DNA from: Bacillota bacterium
GTDB lineage: Bacteria > Bacillota > Bacilli > Alicyclobacillales > SLC66
Length of the DNA stretch: 34,531 nucleotides
Direction of reading: 5' to 3'
NCBI GenBank assembly: GCA_021805735.1
Contig: JAJZEE010000034.1
Coordinates: 1 to 34,531, forward strand
How positions within the stretch are numbered: position 1 is the stretch's first letter; each line of letters starts with the position of its first letter. Both the position numbers and the translations under genes were made by a program. Below the pieces are notes generated by a model that saw nothing but the letters and a program-made list of their open reading frames with translations, searched no databases and was not told where the DNA came from. Positions 23,167 to 30,730 of the stretch are shown piece after piece.

Positions 23167-25371
23167 CTATCCGCCTAACCTGCCGCCCAGTCCACCGCCC
23201 AGACCGCCTCCGAAGCGACCACCGCCGCCGCCTTGACCGCCCGCGCCGCTGCTGGACCCTCCCTGCGCGCTGCCTACGGAAGGCGGGCTCAGCAGAATCT
23301 CTTCACCAGGACTCAGGCCGCTGGTAATCTGCACTGTGTTGGTTCCAAAGAGGCCGATTTGAACGGGTTGAAAGTGAACCTGATTGCCAAACGGGGTCTT
23401 CGACCCAAACCCACCGCCGGCGCCGCCGCCCGCTCCGCCAGCGCCGCCTCCCGTTCCACCAGTGCCGCGAGCTCCGCCGGCGCCGCCTCCGAAGCCGCCA
23501 GCGCCACCGCCAGCGCCAGTACCACCACCAGCACCGCCTCCGAAGGCGCCCTGACCGCGACCCTTGCGGAAGTGGCCCTTGAACTTGCCGGATTTGGTGG
23601 GTGTACCCACCACGTATACGCCCTCGAACGAACCGAACTGGACAAGCGAGATCGCTGGAACGGTCAGTACATGACTCGCCGTTTGCGTGTCGATTAAGAC
23701 ATTCGCGCTCATCCCTGGTTTCAAGTCTCCCGACGAATTATTGATGGTGGACATGACGGTATACTCAGTTACATTGGAAACCACCTGCGGCATCGGATAC
23801 ACTTGCGAAACCTTGCCGACGAAGCTCTGATTGGGATAGGCCGACACGGTGGCGACAAGCGCGTCACCCGGCTTGATAAACCCGATCTCGGATTCAGGAA
23901 CCTGCATGTTGAGCGTCAGATTCGATTTACCGATTTGATCGATGACAACAGTTGGCGTAGCCGAGCTCACAGTTTCTCCGGGCACTCCATTGACTGCTGT
24001 GACGACGCCGTCGATGGGCGACGTCAAGACCGTACTCGACTCGGACAATTGGGCTGACTGCAGGCTGGTCTCCGCAGACTGCAGTCCTGCCTCCGCTGTT
24101 AGCACTGCCGCCTGCGCACCCTCGATAGTCGCAGCATCAGGAGGCTGTGTAACCTCCTGCAAGGATGCAATTGCTCCCTGCAAGGCCACCTGATCCTGCT
24201 GGACATTGATCGCGGCGCTGCTCAGCGCCTGTTTTTGCGATGTACGATCGTTATAGATGGCCAGACTGACACTGAGATTGGCTTTTGTGGCGTCATATTG
24301 GGTTTGCGCCTCGACGAGCTGAGCCTGTGCGCCCGCCACCGCGTTGCTGGCGAGCTGGGCAGCATTGGTGTTTGTCGCTGGTTGAGCGTCGGCCAATGCT
24401 CTCTCAGCGTTTAAAAGCGCAGCCTCATCACTGGTCACAGCCGTCTGATTCTGCACCACTGCGCTTTGACCGCTATTGTAACTCTGTTGAGCCTGCCTGA
24501 CGGCGGATTCATCGGCCTGGATCTGAGCAGCGCTGGCATTATTTTGCGTATCCGTTGTCAACGTCTGTTCCGCATTCTGTAACGATTGCTGCAATATCGA
24601 CAGATTGGACTGCGCCAACGATAGCTGCTGATTCTCATTGCTGGCCGCCTGCTGTGCTGTCGTGACCTCGAACTGAAGGGCGCTGATATCCTGCGGAGTG
24701 CCTCCGTTAAGCGTTTCTTGCTGCTGCAACAGGGCTTTTTGCACATTGAGCTGCGCCGCCTTCACCGCAGCAGCCTGTTCCGTGACCGCATTTTGCGCGC
24801 TTACGACCTGTTGTTCAGCACTCGTTCGATCATTGTACAGCGCTAGTTGATCTTGATACTGGACCTTCGCCCCGTTCAACGCCACCCGCGCTTTACTGAC
24901 TGTCGACTGCGCCACGGCGATCGCGGCAGGGGTCGCCCCTTCCCGCGCTAGCGCCAGCTTGGACCGCGCCTGAACGACATTTCCTTTCGCCGTTTGCAGC
25001 GCGGCCTCTGCCGCCGCCACTTGCAACCGCTGCGCTGCGGCATTCAGCGTTGCCACAATCTGCCCCCTATGCACCTGTTGTCCGATTCGCACCGGCGTCG
25101 TGCTGAGGACCCCGCTTGCTCCATTGAAATTCAGAGAAACTTCCTCGGGAACTTGCACAGTTCCGCTCGCGCTGACTGACTCTGTCACACTGCCAAACTG
25201 GACTCGGTATATATCGCCCGCAGGGATAGGAATAGTCCTGTTCACAATGCGAACATACGCCAAGGCTCCTCCGCCCAATACAACCGCAACAGCGATAGTT
25301 CCATACACCCATTTTCTTCTTCCTCGCCTCAACTTCGGCGCGGTCGCTTGCGGTGTGATGACTGCACTCAC
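23167..25371 (-). CDS. Membrane-fusion/adaptor protein (YknX/MacA-like) with giant coiled coil and Gly-rich insertions
   Basis: 734 residues from GTG 25371 (GGGGAG six bases upstream; a TTG at 25422 has no good site). A membrane helix at about 24-40 is followed by a lipoyl-like half, a coiled-coil region of about 340 residues (about 108-448, rich in Ala, Gln, Ser), the second lipoyl half (SPIDGVVTAVNGVPGETV), a beta-barrel (SEIGFIKPGDALVATVSAYP) and a membrane-proximal domain. A Gly-rich block interrupts that last domain at about 605-656, and a second ends the protein (702-734). YknX is about 377 residues, so this is nearly twice as long. ALYNDRTSAEQ and AIYNDRTSQKQ recur 194 residues apart, a sign of internal duplication. 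First gene of the efflux operon. Confidence 0.87.
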   Translation of the reverse strand: MSAVITPQATAPKLRRGRRKWVYGTIAVAVVLGGGALAYVRIVNRTIPIPAGDIYRVQFGSVTESVSASGTVQVPEEVSLNFNGASGVLSTTPVRIGQQVHRGQIVATLNAAAQRLQVAAAEAALQTAKGNVVQARSKLALAREGATPAAIAVAQSTVSKARVALNGAKVQYQDQLALYNDRTSAEQQVVSAQNAVTEQAAAVKAAQLNVQKALLQQQETLNGGTPQDISALQFEVTTAQQAASNENQQLSLAQSNLSILQQSLQNAEQTLTTDTQNNASAAQIQADESAVRQAQQSYNSGQSAVVQNQTAVTSDEAALLNAERALADAQPATNTNAAQLASNAVAGAQAQLVEAQTQYDATKANLSVSLAIYNDRTSQKQALSSAAINVQQDQVALQGAIASLQEVTQPPDAATIEGAQAAVLTAEAGLQSAETSLQSAQLSESSTVLTSPIDGVVTAVNGVPGETVSSATPTVVIDQIGKSNLTLNMQVPESEIGFIKPGDALVATVSAYPNQSFVGKVSQVYPMPQVVSNVTEYTVMSTINNSSGDLKPGMSANVLIDTQTASHVLTVPAISLVQFGSFEGVYVVGTPTKSGKFKGHFRKGRGQGAFGGGAGGGTGAGGGAGGFGGGAGGARGTGGTGGGAGGAGGGAGGGFGSKTPFGNQVHFQPVQIGLFGTNTVQITSGLSPGEEILLSPPSVGSAQGGSSSGAGGQGGGGGRFGGGLGGGLGGRLGG

Positions 25372-25641
25372 TGTCTGCTCCCCTTCCTCGTCATGCTGAC
25401 TTTCTGACGCTCTGACGGTCAAGCCGGACTAAACTTCCACACATCCTGATTCCCGGAGTCCTTCCCATGACAGCGCGGTCATCGACTCGAACGCAGGTTC
25501 CGGATGCCCCTATTTCTGATTCAGCCTCTTTGCATGTTCCTCCGATGTTTCACGCACGACAGCAACAGATGCATGTCCACACGGCAAGTATGGCGTCATT
25601 CACCTCCCCGCAGGACCACCCCATCCCGGAAAAGCGATGTC

Positions 25642-25768
25642 CCTGCCGACCGGATTCATATGCTGCACCGCTTCTCAAACACGGCTGCGCCGAACTCGCG
25701 ACGGGCACAGCATACGATTCCGGCCAAGCGAGTTTTCATCCCGGTTGCTGGTGCTGTGCAGTCGCATG
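25642..25768. repeat. Structured non-coding repeat, copy 2
   Basis: Same orientation as copy 1 at 21021-21148. CCGGATTCATATGCTG (25650-25665) can pair with CAGCATACGATTCCGG with two mismatches, so the long hairpin is kept although bases differ. The core GCCGAACTCGCGACGGGCAC is identical in both copies. The arm CCCGGTTGCTGGTGCTG starts at 25740. Confidence 0.8.
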
Positions 25769-26071
25769 ATCGGCTCCTGCTCAACTCGGATTTTCATGGT
25801 TCGCTCGTGATCGGTAGAAGCCGATGGTGCGGGTCCAATCGCGTGACGCCTTGACGAGATCCTGAATTTCAATTGATATCATAGAAACACAATGCTTGAA
25901 ATTCGCTTGAATTATATAAATCGCTTACTTTATGTAGAAACATGCTTAAGGATCCATAGCGGTTCGTGTCTGAAGGCAGATTTTCGCGGACCCTATTTCC
26001 GCGTTTTGCCATTCAGTTTCCTGGTCCATGGGATGGCTGAATTTCTTTACGCAGCAAAACATCGAGCAGAC

Positions 26072-26108
26072 GAAGACGCGCAGTCCAGTGATCTTTCTGC
26101 GCGTCTTC
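26072..26108 (-). terminator. Terminator-like hairpin downstream of nrdJ
   Basis: GAAGACGCGCAG (26072-26083) pairs perfectly with CTGCGCGTCTTC (26097-26108), 13-base loop. It is about 90 bases after the nrdJ stop. A clear T-tract does not follow directly, so it may be a processing or stabilising hairpin instead. Confidence 0.5.
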
Positions 26109-26197
26109 TCTCACACGGCCATAAAATAGTTCCAGATCCACAAACTCTGCGCCGCCGCACGAGTGCCGGCTCCTTTCGCCAGCCTAGCACAGCGGTC

Positions 26198-29100
26198 CTA
26201 GCACTTGCTATACCCGCAAGCTTCGCACTCATAGCATCCGCCATGCCTGACCAGACTGTGCTGATGACATTCAGGGCACAGATCACGTCCTACTTCAGCA
26301 TCGCGAAGCATTTTGCGCGCATTCGCCTTCATCGAGTCCAATTCATCCTCTTGCGTAACAGGTTCGCCCCCCATGTCCTCCTCGTGCACCGTCGCCGCTG
26401 CCGTCATCTCATCCATATCGAATTGGCGCAGTGGAAAAGTTTCAGAGTGTTCGATCAGTGACTTCGCGATCGCATCAGGCACGCTGGTGATTCGTCGTTC
26501 GCCAAATCCAACTGAACTGTGACCGCCGATTCCGCTGAAGTGCTTGACGAGAACCGCCTCCTTGTCCGGGTTCTGCGAGTCCATCAGATAGAGTGTGATG
26601 GCCCTGCCGAGAGCTTCATTGGCCGCGTACACGTCCGATCCCGCTTTGCCGATGTTCACAAAAATCTCGCGCGCCAGTTTCTCTTCGTGATCGTCGTTGA
26701 TGGTGATAAATGCCGTTCCTAGCGGCGTCTCCTTTTTGTAAGTGGCGCCGTAAAGAACATCGGGCCGCTTGCGCTTCTGGTAGCCACGGGCGTTCGCCCC
26801 TCCATGTCCACCCTGCGCCTGTGCTGCAGCCACCTGAGTTGCGCCGTCTGCAAAATCCTCCGCCCCTGCGGCCCCGTTGTCCGCTTCGTGTGGATCGGTC
26901 AACGACAGCACCTGCTCCGCGCGCGAACCATCGCGGTAAATGGTTACTCCCTTGCACCCCAGTTCATACGCGAGGTCATACAACTGCTTCGTGTCTTGCA
27001 CCGAGTACGAATTGGGCGCGTTGCACGTCTTGGAGATGCTGCTGTCGATCCATTTTTGCAAGGCAGCCTGAACGCGCACATGCTCTTCCGGCGTCAGATC
27101 CATGGAAGTCACGAAGTAATCCGGAAGCGATTCAGCGCCATGCAGCGCCCGATAGTCCTCGATAATCTGCGCGTTTTCCTCGAACATGCCCAAACGGGAG
27201 TTGCGGTAATACGACCACGCATAATACGGTTCGCACCCGGTCGAACATCCGACCATCGTGCCAGTGGTGCCTGTCGGCGCGATCGTCATGGTGGTCACGT
27301 TGCGTACGCCATGTTCCCTGATCGCTTCCACGACATGAGGTCTCTCCAGGGCGAGACTTCTCATGTAACCTGACTGCAGAAACAGCTCCCGGTCATACAT
27401 CGGAAATGGTCCGTTCTCTTTAGCCAATTCGACGGATTCCAGGTAACACCACTCAGCCATTAACCCAATGAGCACATCGATGAACTGGACCGATTCCGGT
27501 GAACCGTAGCGGATGCCGCAAAAGATGAGCAGGTCATGAAGGCCCATGATTCCCAATCCTACACGGCGTTCACCGAGCTGGTTGCGTCTGTTGTCCTCAA
27601 ACGGATAATACGTTGCGTCGATGACCGCATCCTGAAAGCGCAGACCTGTCCGGGTAATATACTCCAATTCCTCCCATTTTACGTGATGCAGATAGAACTC
27701 TGTCAACTCTTCGTCAAAATATCTGCGCAACCAACCGCGAATGTACGCCTCTTTTCCCGGATCACGAAACTCGACAGTGACTCCAGAATCGGCAAACCCG
27801 GCCGCAAACTGACTGAGGACAACCGCGCCCAGATTGCAGATGCCAAACGCCGGCAGTCCCTGTTCACCACACGGATTCGTAGCGATAATGGGATTGAAAT
27901 AGCGCGAATTCGACATCTCGTTATAGCGACCGAGAAATACAACGCCAGGTTCGGCCGATTTCCACGCCGAATCGATCAACTCGTTCCACAATTCCTTCGC
28001 TGCAATCGTGTCGCCCACGACAATGTCTCCCCCGGAGGCCTCCCACGCAAAAAAATCACCTTGAAACAGAGCGGCCCTCTCTAGCGGCGGATAACCCAGT
28101 GTCCACGTTGCGCCGTCGCGTTTGGCGGCCATGAACTCTTCCGAAATGCCAATCGAAATGTTGGCGCCCGTAATCATGCCCTCAACCTGCTTGCACTTGA
28201 TAAACTTGCGAATATCGGCATGGCGGTCATTGAGAATCAACATCAGGGCGCCGCGTCTCGAACCGCCCTGCAACGTCAATTGACAGCCAATGCTCATGAT
28301 TTCGCCTACGCCAACCGGGCCGAAGCCCTGTCCAAAAACCGCGTTGCCCTTGTCGTACAGGAGGCCCCACGAATAGGCGCCAGAACTGCGTCCGTTGACC
28401 CCCCGGACATAACTGTAGCGCGGCCGCAGCGACGACAGCAGCATGGAGACGCGCTTTTTCTGAAGCATAGCCTCCCACATGTCGGCCAGCCGCTCCGCGA
28501 TCGTTCCCCTGCTGTCTCCCGGATTCATCACGACACCCACGATATCCTGCAAAATGAGTGCGCCGCTCTCCAGGATTTTCTCATAGATCATAGGGGCGGG
28601 CAGAGTTTCTCCATAGCGAATGGGGCGATCCGCCGCCATCCACGCCTGCAGATCGCCTGTCCACTCTTCCTCGTAGTCGTGAACGCTCGTGTCCGGAAAC
28701 ACATACGTCCAGTTGGCGCCTTCCTCCACCGCCCGCAAAAACGCCTGCGAGACGCGAACGACCTTCGTGCTGTTGGGGTAGTCCTGCGCCAAAAACTCGA
28801 GCAGGTCTTCGTGCCACACATCCAGCACCAGCAACAGGTCCGATTTGCGCGATCGCTCCTCGACAGGCGTGAGCCAACCCTGCGGCGGCACCTGACTCAG
28901 ATTCATTCCGACACCGCCAGATCGCGCCTGAATCTCCAGCGTCTGCCCGAAAGAACGGGCGTAATCGCGTACGGTCCAACCCACGTTGGGTATCACAAAG
29001 CAGTTATAACTTGTCGTCTGTATGCCGGTTCCCATCGAGGCGTTGATACGGCCGCCGGGCACGTACCTCCACTGGCTTTGCAAGTTATAAAAACGTTCCT

Positions 29101-29449
29101 CATAGACCTCTGGATTTTTCGTCGCCTCTGCCACTCCGCGAGCGATGCGGCGCCACATATGACGAGGAGCAATTTCCTTCAGAACATCCACGTGATCAAA
29201 CGCGACTTCGGTCTGAAAGCCGTCGCGCAATTCAACAGTAACCATCCGATTGCCCGGATCGATTTCGACAACCCTGGCGAGTTCGTGATAGGCTCGTTTA
29301 CGATCCAACACAGCCACAACCAAACTGCCAGGGGCTAACGTCTCTTTCTTCGCATCCTTTAACAGATATCGATCGGCCACGATTCGCTCCCCTGTGGCGT
29401 TGAGTAGATCTTCTTCTGAAAACGGTAACATCGCCTGCTCTGTTGCCAT
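26198..29449 (-). CDS. nrdJ: Adenosylcobalamin-dependent (class II) ribonucleotide reductase
   Basis: 1083 residues from ATG 29449 with GGAAGGGTG upstream. Reduces ribonucleotides to deoxyribonucleotides using coenzyme B12. The active site is intact: NPCGEQ (525-530) with the thiyl Cys C527 and E529, redox Cys pair C150 (SYNCFV) and C538 (ICNLG), NGRSSGAYSW, and the C-terminal IAPTGTTGTMVGCSTGCEP. After the reductase core come a TSCPD-like domain (about 930-1010) and a zinc-ribbon end CPECHQ...CYECEACGYSKC, as in long NrdJ proteins. The N-terminal half is longer than usual and seems to contain two versions of one segment (residues about 178-312 and 332-512). Second gene after nrdR, 27 bases downstream, under the same promoter. 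Confidence 0.93.
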   Translation of the reverse strand: MATEQAMLPFSEEDLLNATGERIVADRYLLKDAKKETLAPGSLVVAVLDRKRAYHELARVVEIDPGNRMVTVELRDGFQTEVAFDHVDVLKEIAPRHMWRRIARGVAEATKNPEVYEERFYNLQSQWRYVPGGRINASMGTGIQTTSYNCFVIPNVGWTVRDYARSFGQTLEIQARSGGVGMNLSQVPPQGWLTPVEERSRKSDLLLVLDVWHEDLLEFLAQDYPNSTKVVRVSQAFLRAVEEGANWTYVFPDTSVHDYEEEWTGDLQAWMAADRPIRYGETLPAPMIYEKILESGALILQDIVGVVMNPGDSRGTIAERLADMWEAMLQKKRVSMLLSSLRPRYSYVRGVNGRSSGAYSWGLLYDKGNAVFGQGFGPVGVGEIMSIGCQLTLQGGSRRGALMLILNDRHADIRKFIKCKQVEGMITGANISIGISEEFMAAKRDGATWTLGYPPLERAALFQGDFFAWEASGGDIVVGDTIAAKELWNELIDSAWKSAEPGVVFLGRYNEMSNSRYFNPIIATNPCGEQGLPAFGICNLGAVVLSQFAAGFADSGVTVEFRDPGKEAYIRGWLRRYFDEELTEFYLHHVKWEELEYITRTGLRFQDAVIDATYYPFEDNRRNQLGERRVGLGIMGLHDLLIFCGIRYGSPESVQFIDVLIGLMAEWCYLESVELAKENGPFPMYDRELFLQSGYMRSLALERPHVVEAIREHGVRNVTTMTIAPTGTTGTMVGCSTGCEPYYAWSYYRNSRLGMFEENAQIIEDYRALHGAESLPDYFVTSMDLTPEEHVRVQAALQKWIDSSISKTCNAPNSYSVQDTKQLYDLAYELGCKGVTIYRDGSRAEQVLSLTDPHEADNGAAGAEDFADGATQVAAAQAQGGHGGANARGYQKRKRPDVLYGATYKKETPLGTAFITINDDHEEKLAREIFVNIGKAGSDVYAANEALGRAITLYLMDSQNPDKEAVLVKHFSGIGGHSSVGFGERRITSVPDAIAKSLIEHSETFPLRQFDMDEMTAAATVHEEDMGGEPVTQEDELDSMKANARKMLRDAEVGRDLCPECHQHSLVRHGGCYECEACGYSKC

Positions 29450-29476
29450 GTGTTTCGCACCCTTCCATACATCGGT

Positions 29477-29956
29477 CTAGTCTTCCTGCGAACCGTTCAC
29501 TCCCTGTTGATGCAACAACTGCAAGATTTCCTGAGCGAATGTCTGCACATCCCGGAATTCACGGTATACGCTGGCAAAGCGAACATACGCCACGCCGTCC
29601 AGCGCTCGCAGCAGATTCATGACCCGCGCCCCCACCTCGGACGCGGCAACTTCTCGCTCAAACTCGGAGCGCAACTCCCGCTCCACGGCATCGACGAGTC
29701 TCTCAATCTGTTCCGACGTGATAGGCCGTTTTTCACACGCGCGCGCAATGCCCCGCCTTACCTTCTCGCGATCAAATTCCTCCCGGCTGCGGTCCTTTTT
29801 CACGACCAGCAGAGGTGTCAATTCGACGCGTTCGTACGTGGTAAATCTCCGCTGACAGGAGACACACTCCCGGCGTCGCCTTACAGTAGACTGGTCCTCG
29901 CTAGCCCTCGATTCTAGCACCCGGGAATCTTCTGCTTGACAAAGCGGACAACGCAT
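29477..29956 (-). CDS. nrdR: Transcriptional repressor NrdR
   Basis: 159 residues, standard length. Zinc ribbon with C3, C6, C31 and C34 (MRCPLC...RRRRECVSCQRRFTTYERVE) that binds DNA, then an ATP-cone domain (about 46-136, VKKDRSREEFDREKVRRGI ... VMNLLRALDGVAYVRFASVYREF) that senses ATP/dATP. It represses ribonucleotide reductase genes when dATP is high. The first gene of the nrdR-nrdJ operon; two matching operator boxes overlap and follow its promoter, so it should control itself and nrdJ. Confidence 0.95.
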   Translation of the reverse strand: MRCPLCQAEDSRVLESRASEDQSTVRRRRECVSCQRRFTTYERVELTPLLVVKKDRSREEFDREKVRRGIARACEKRPITSEQIERLVDAVERELRSEFEREVAASEVGARVMNLLRALDGVAYVRFASVYREFRDVQTFAQEILQLLHQQGVNGSQED

Positions 29957-29969
29957 GTTCTCACCCCGT

Positions 29970-29985
29970 TATCTATATGTAGCGT
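29970..29985. promoter_or_regulatory. NrdR box 1 (downstream of the transcription start)
   Basis: TATCTATATGTAGCGT (reverse complement ACGCTACATATAGATA) matches the ACACTATATATAGTGT-type NrdR box in most positions. Its centre is 42 bases, four helical turns, from box 2, in the leader of nrdR. Confidence 0.65.
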
Positions 29986-30004
29986 AAAAACGAGTACAGT
30001 GATG

Positions 30005-30033
30005 ATTATATACACTATATCTAGGTCGGTCAA
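30005..30033 (-). promoter_or_regulatory. SigA promoter of nrdR-nrdJ
   Basis: On the minus strand TTGACC (30028-30033), a 17-base spacer and a perfect TATAAT (30005-30010). The -35 overlaps the stop codon of the upstream short ORF. NrdR box 2 fills the spacer. Confidence 0.85.
30012..30027. promoter_or_regulatory. NrdR box 2 (between -35 and -10)
   Basis: ACACTATATCTAGGTC closely follows the NrdR operator consensus and occupies the promoter spacer, a position where binding would block RNA polymerase. Confidence 0.75.
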
Positions 30034-30125
30034 GGCTCCTCTTTCGACACAAATTCCGCGTATGCGCGTATGAGAGTGCCGTCAGGATCGAGGAGAATTC
30101 CTCCGATATCGGACCAGTCGATCAC
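30030..30125 (-). CDS. 31-residue ORF overlapping the adenosyltransferase stop, HAD-like motif
   Basis: It starts with GTG at 30125, whose bases overlap the TGA of the upstream gene (GTGA, 30122-30125), seven bases after GGAGG. It ends at TGA 30030-30032. The peptide reads VIDWSDIGG then ILLDPDGTLIR then AYAEFVSKEEP. DPDGTL fits the D-x-D-G-T/V start of haloacid dehalogenase phosphatases, so it may be the remnant of a HAD gene or a small protein in its own right. The overlap and ribosome site support translation; conservation is unknown. Confidence 0.5.
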   Translation of the reverse strand: MIDWSDIGGILLDPDGTLIRAYAEFVSKEEP

Positions 30126-30697
30126 GCGATATCCTCCGGAGGCGCCGAGAAATCCACGGCGGGTTCCACAACGTTCAGACGAAAATTCACCACGCGGGCA
30201 CACACAAACAACAGATCAGACAGGCGGTTCAGATACCTCCTGATTTCCACATTCACATCCTGATCCCGGAGCAACCCCACACACAGTCGTTCAGCGCGGC
30301 GCACGACAGTCCGGGCATGGTGCAGATGACTGGCCGCCAGGTTACCGCCCGGCAGAATGAACTGCCGCAAAGGAGGAGTTTCTGCATCCAGTCTGTCAAT
30401 CACCCGTTCCAGTTGTTCCACATGGCCCGGTGTCACAAATCTCACGCTCTGCGTATCTGCAGGAGTGGCCAGATCGCGGCCCAAGTCAAACAAGTCGCGC
30501 TGCACTCTCAAAATAATCTTGCCGATGTCGTCCATCACGACACCATGTCCTCGTAAAGACGCTGCTGCGATTCCCAGAACGGAGTTCGCCTCATCGAGCG
30601 TTCCATAGGTCTCCACGCGATGATCATCTTTAGCGACCCGACGTCCATGGATCAGACTTGTTTGGCCTTCGTCGCCCGTTTTGGTGTATATTTTCAC
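30122..30697 (-). CDS. Cob(I)yrinic acid a,c-diamide / cobalamin adenosyltransferase, PduO type
   Basis: 191 residues from GTG 30697 (GGGGGAT upstream); a much longer open frame extends upstream but runs antisense to other genes. PduO-family motifs: the ATP-binding TKTGDEGQTSL (6-14), RVETYGTLDEANS, FILPGG (113-118), VVRRAERLC and the C-terminal YLNRLSDLLFVCARVVN. It transfers adenosyl from ATP to cob(I)alamin to make coenzyme B12, the cofactor required by NrdJ encoded just downstream. The start is only 33 bases from the divergent hydrolase gene. It overlaps the 31-codon ORF. Confidence 0.92.
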   Translation of the reverse strand: MKIYTKTGDEGQTSLIHGRRVAKDDHRVETYGTLDEANSVLGIAAASLRGHGVVMDDIGKIILRVQRDLFDLGRDLATPADTQSVRFVTPGHVEQLERVIDRLDAETPPLRQFILPGGNLAASHLHHARTVVRRAERLCVGLLRDQDVNVEIRRYLNRLSDLLFVCARVVNFRLNVVEPAVDFSAPPEDIA

Positions 30698-30730
30698 TGT
30701 GATATCCCCCAATCTCGTTGTAGAGAGGCG

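Larger units (their letters stand above)
25423..26197. other. Long non-coding stretch upstream of the efflux operon
   Basis: No convincing gene is seen over about 770 bases. It holds the second structured repeat (25642-25768), an AT-rich patch at about 25870-25960 with promoter-like but unpaired elements, and a terminator-like hairpin (26072-26108) on the nrdJ side. Several short open frames lack ribosome sites or family resemblance. Confidence 0.6.

Noticed and set aside
26044-26157. 37-codon minus-strand ORF after nrdJ, preceded by AAAGGAG
   Set aside because: The peptide is Arg/Cys-rich, and the reading frame runs through the strong hairpin at 26072-26108; more likely part of the 3' untranslated region.
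25892-26461. 189-codon plus-strand open frame entering the nrdJ 3' end
   Set aside because: About half of it lies antisense to nrdJ and there is no SD or family resemblance.
28220-29338. 372-codon plus-strand open frame
   Set aside because: Antisense shadow of nrdJ, Arg/His-rich with no recognisable motif and no ribosome site.
29450-29476. Possible cobalamin riboswitch before nrdJ
   Set aside because: Only 27 bases separate nrdR and nrdJ, and no B12-box-like sequence is visible there or before nrdR.
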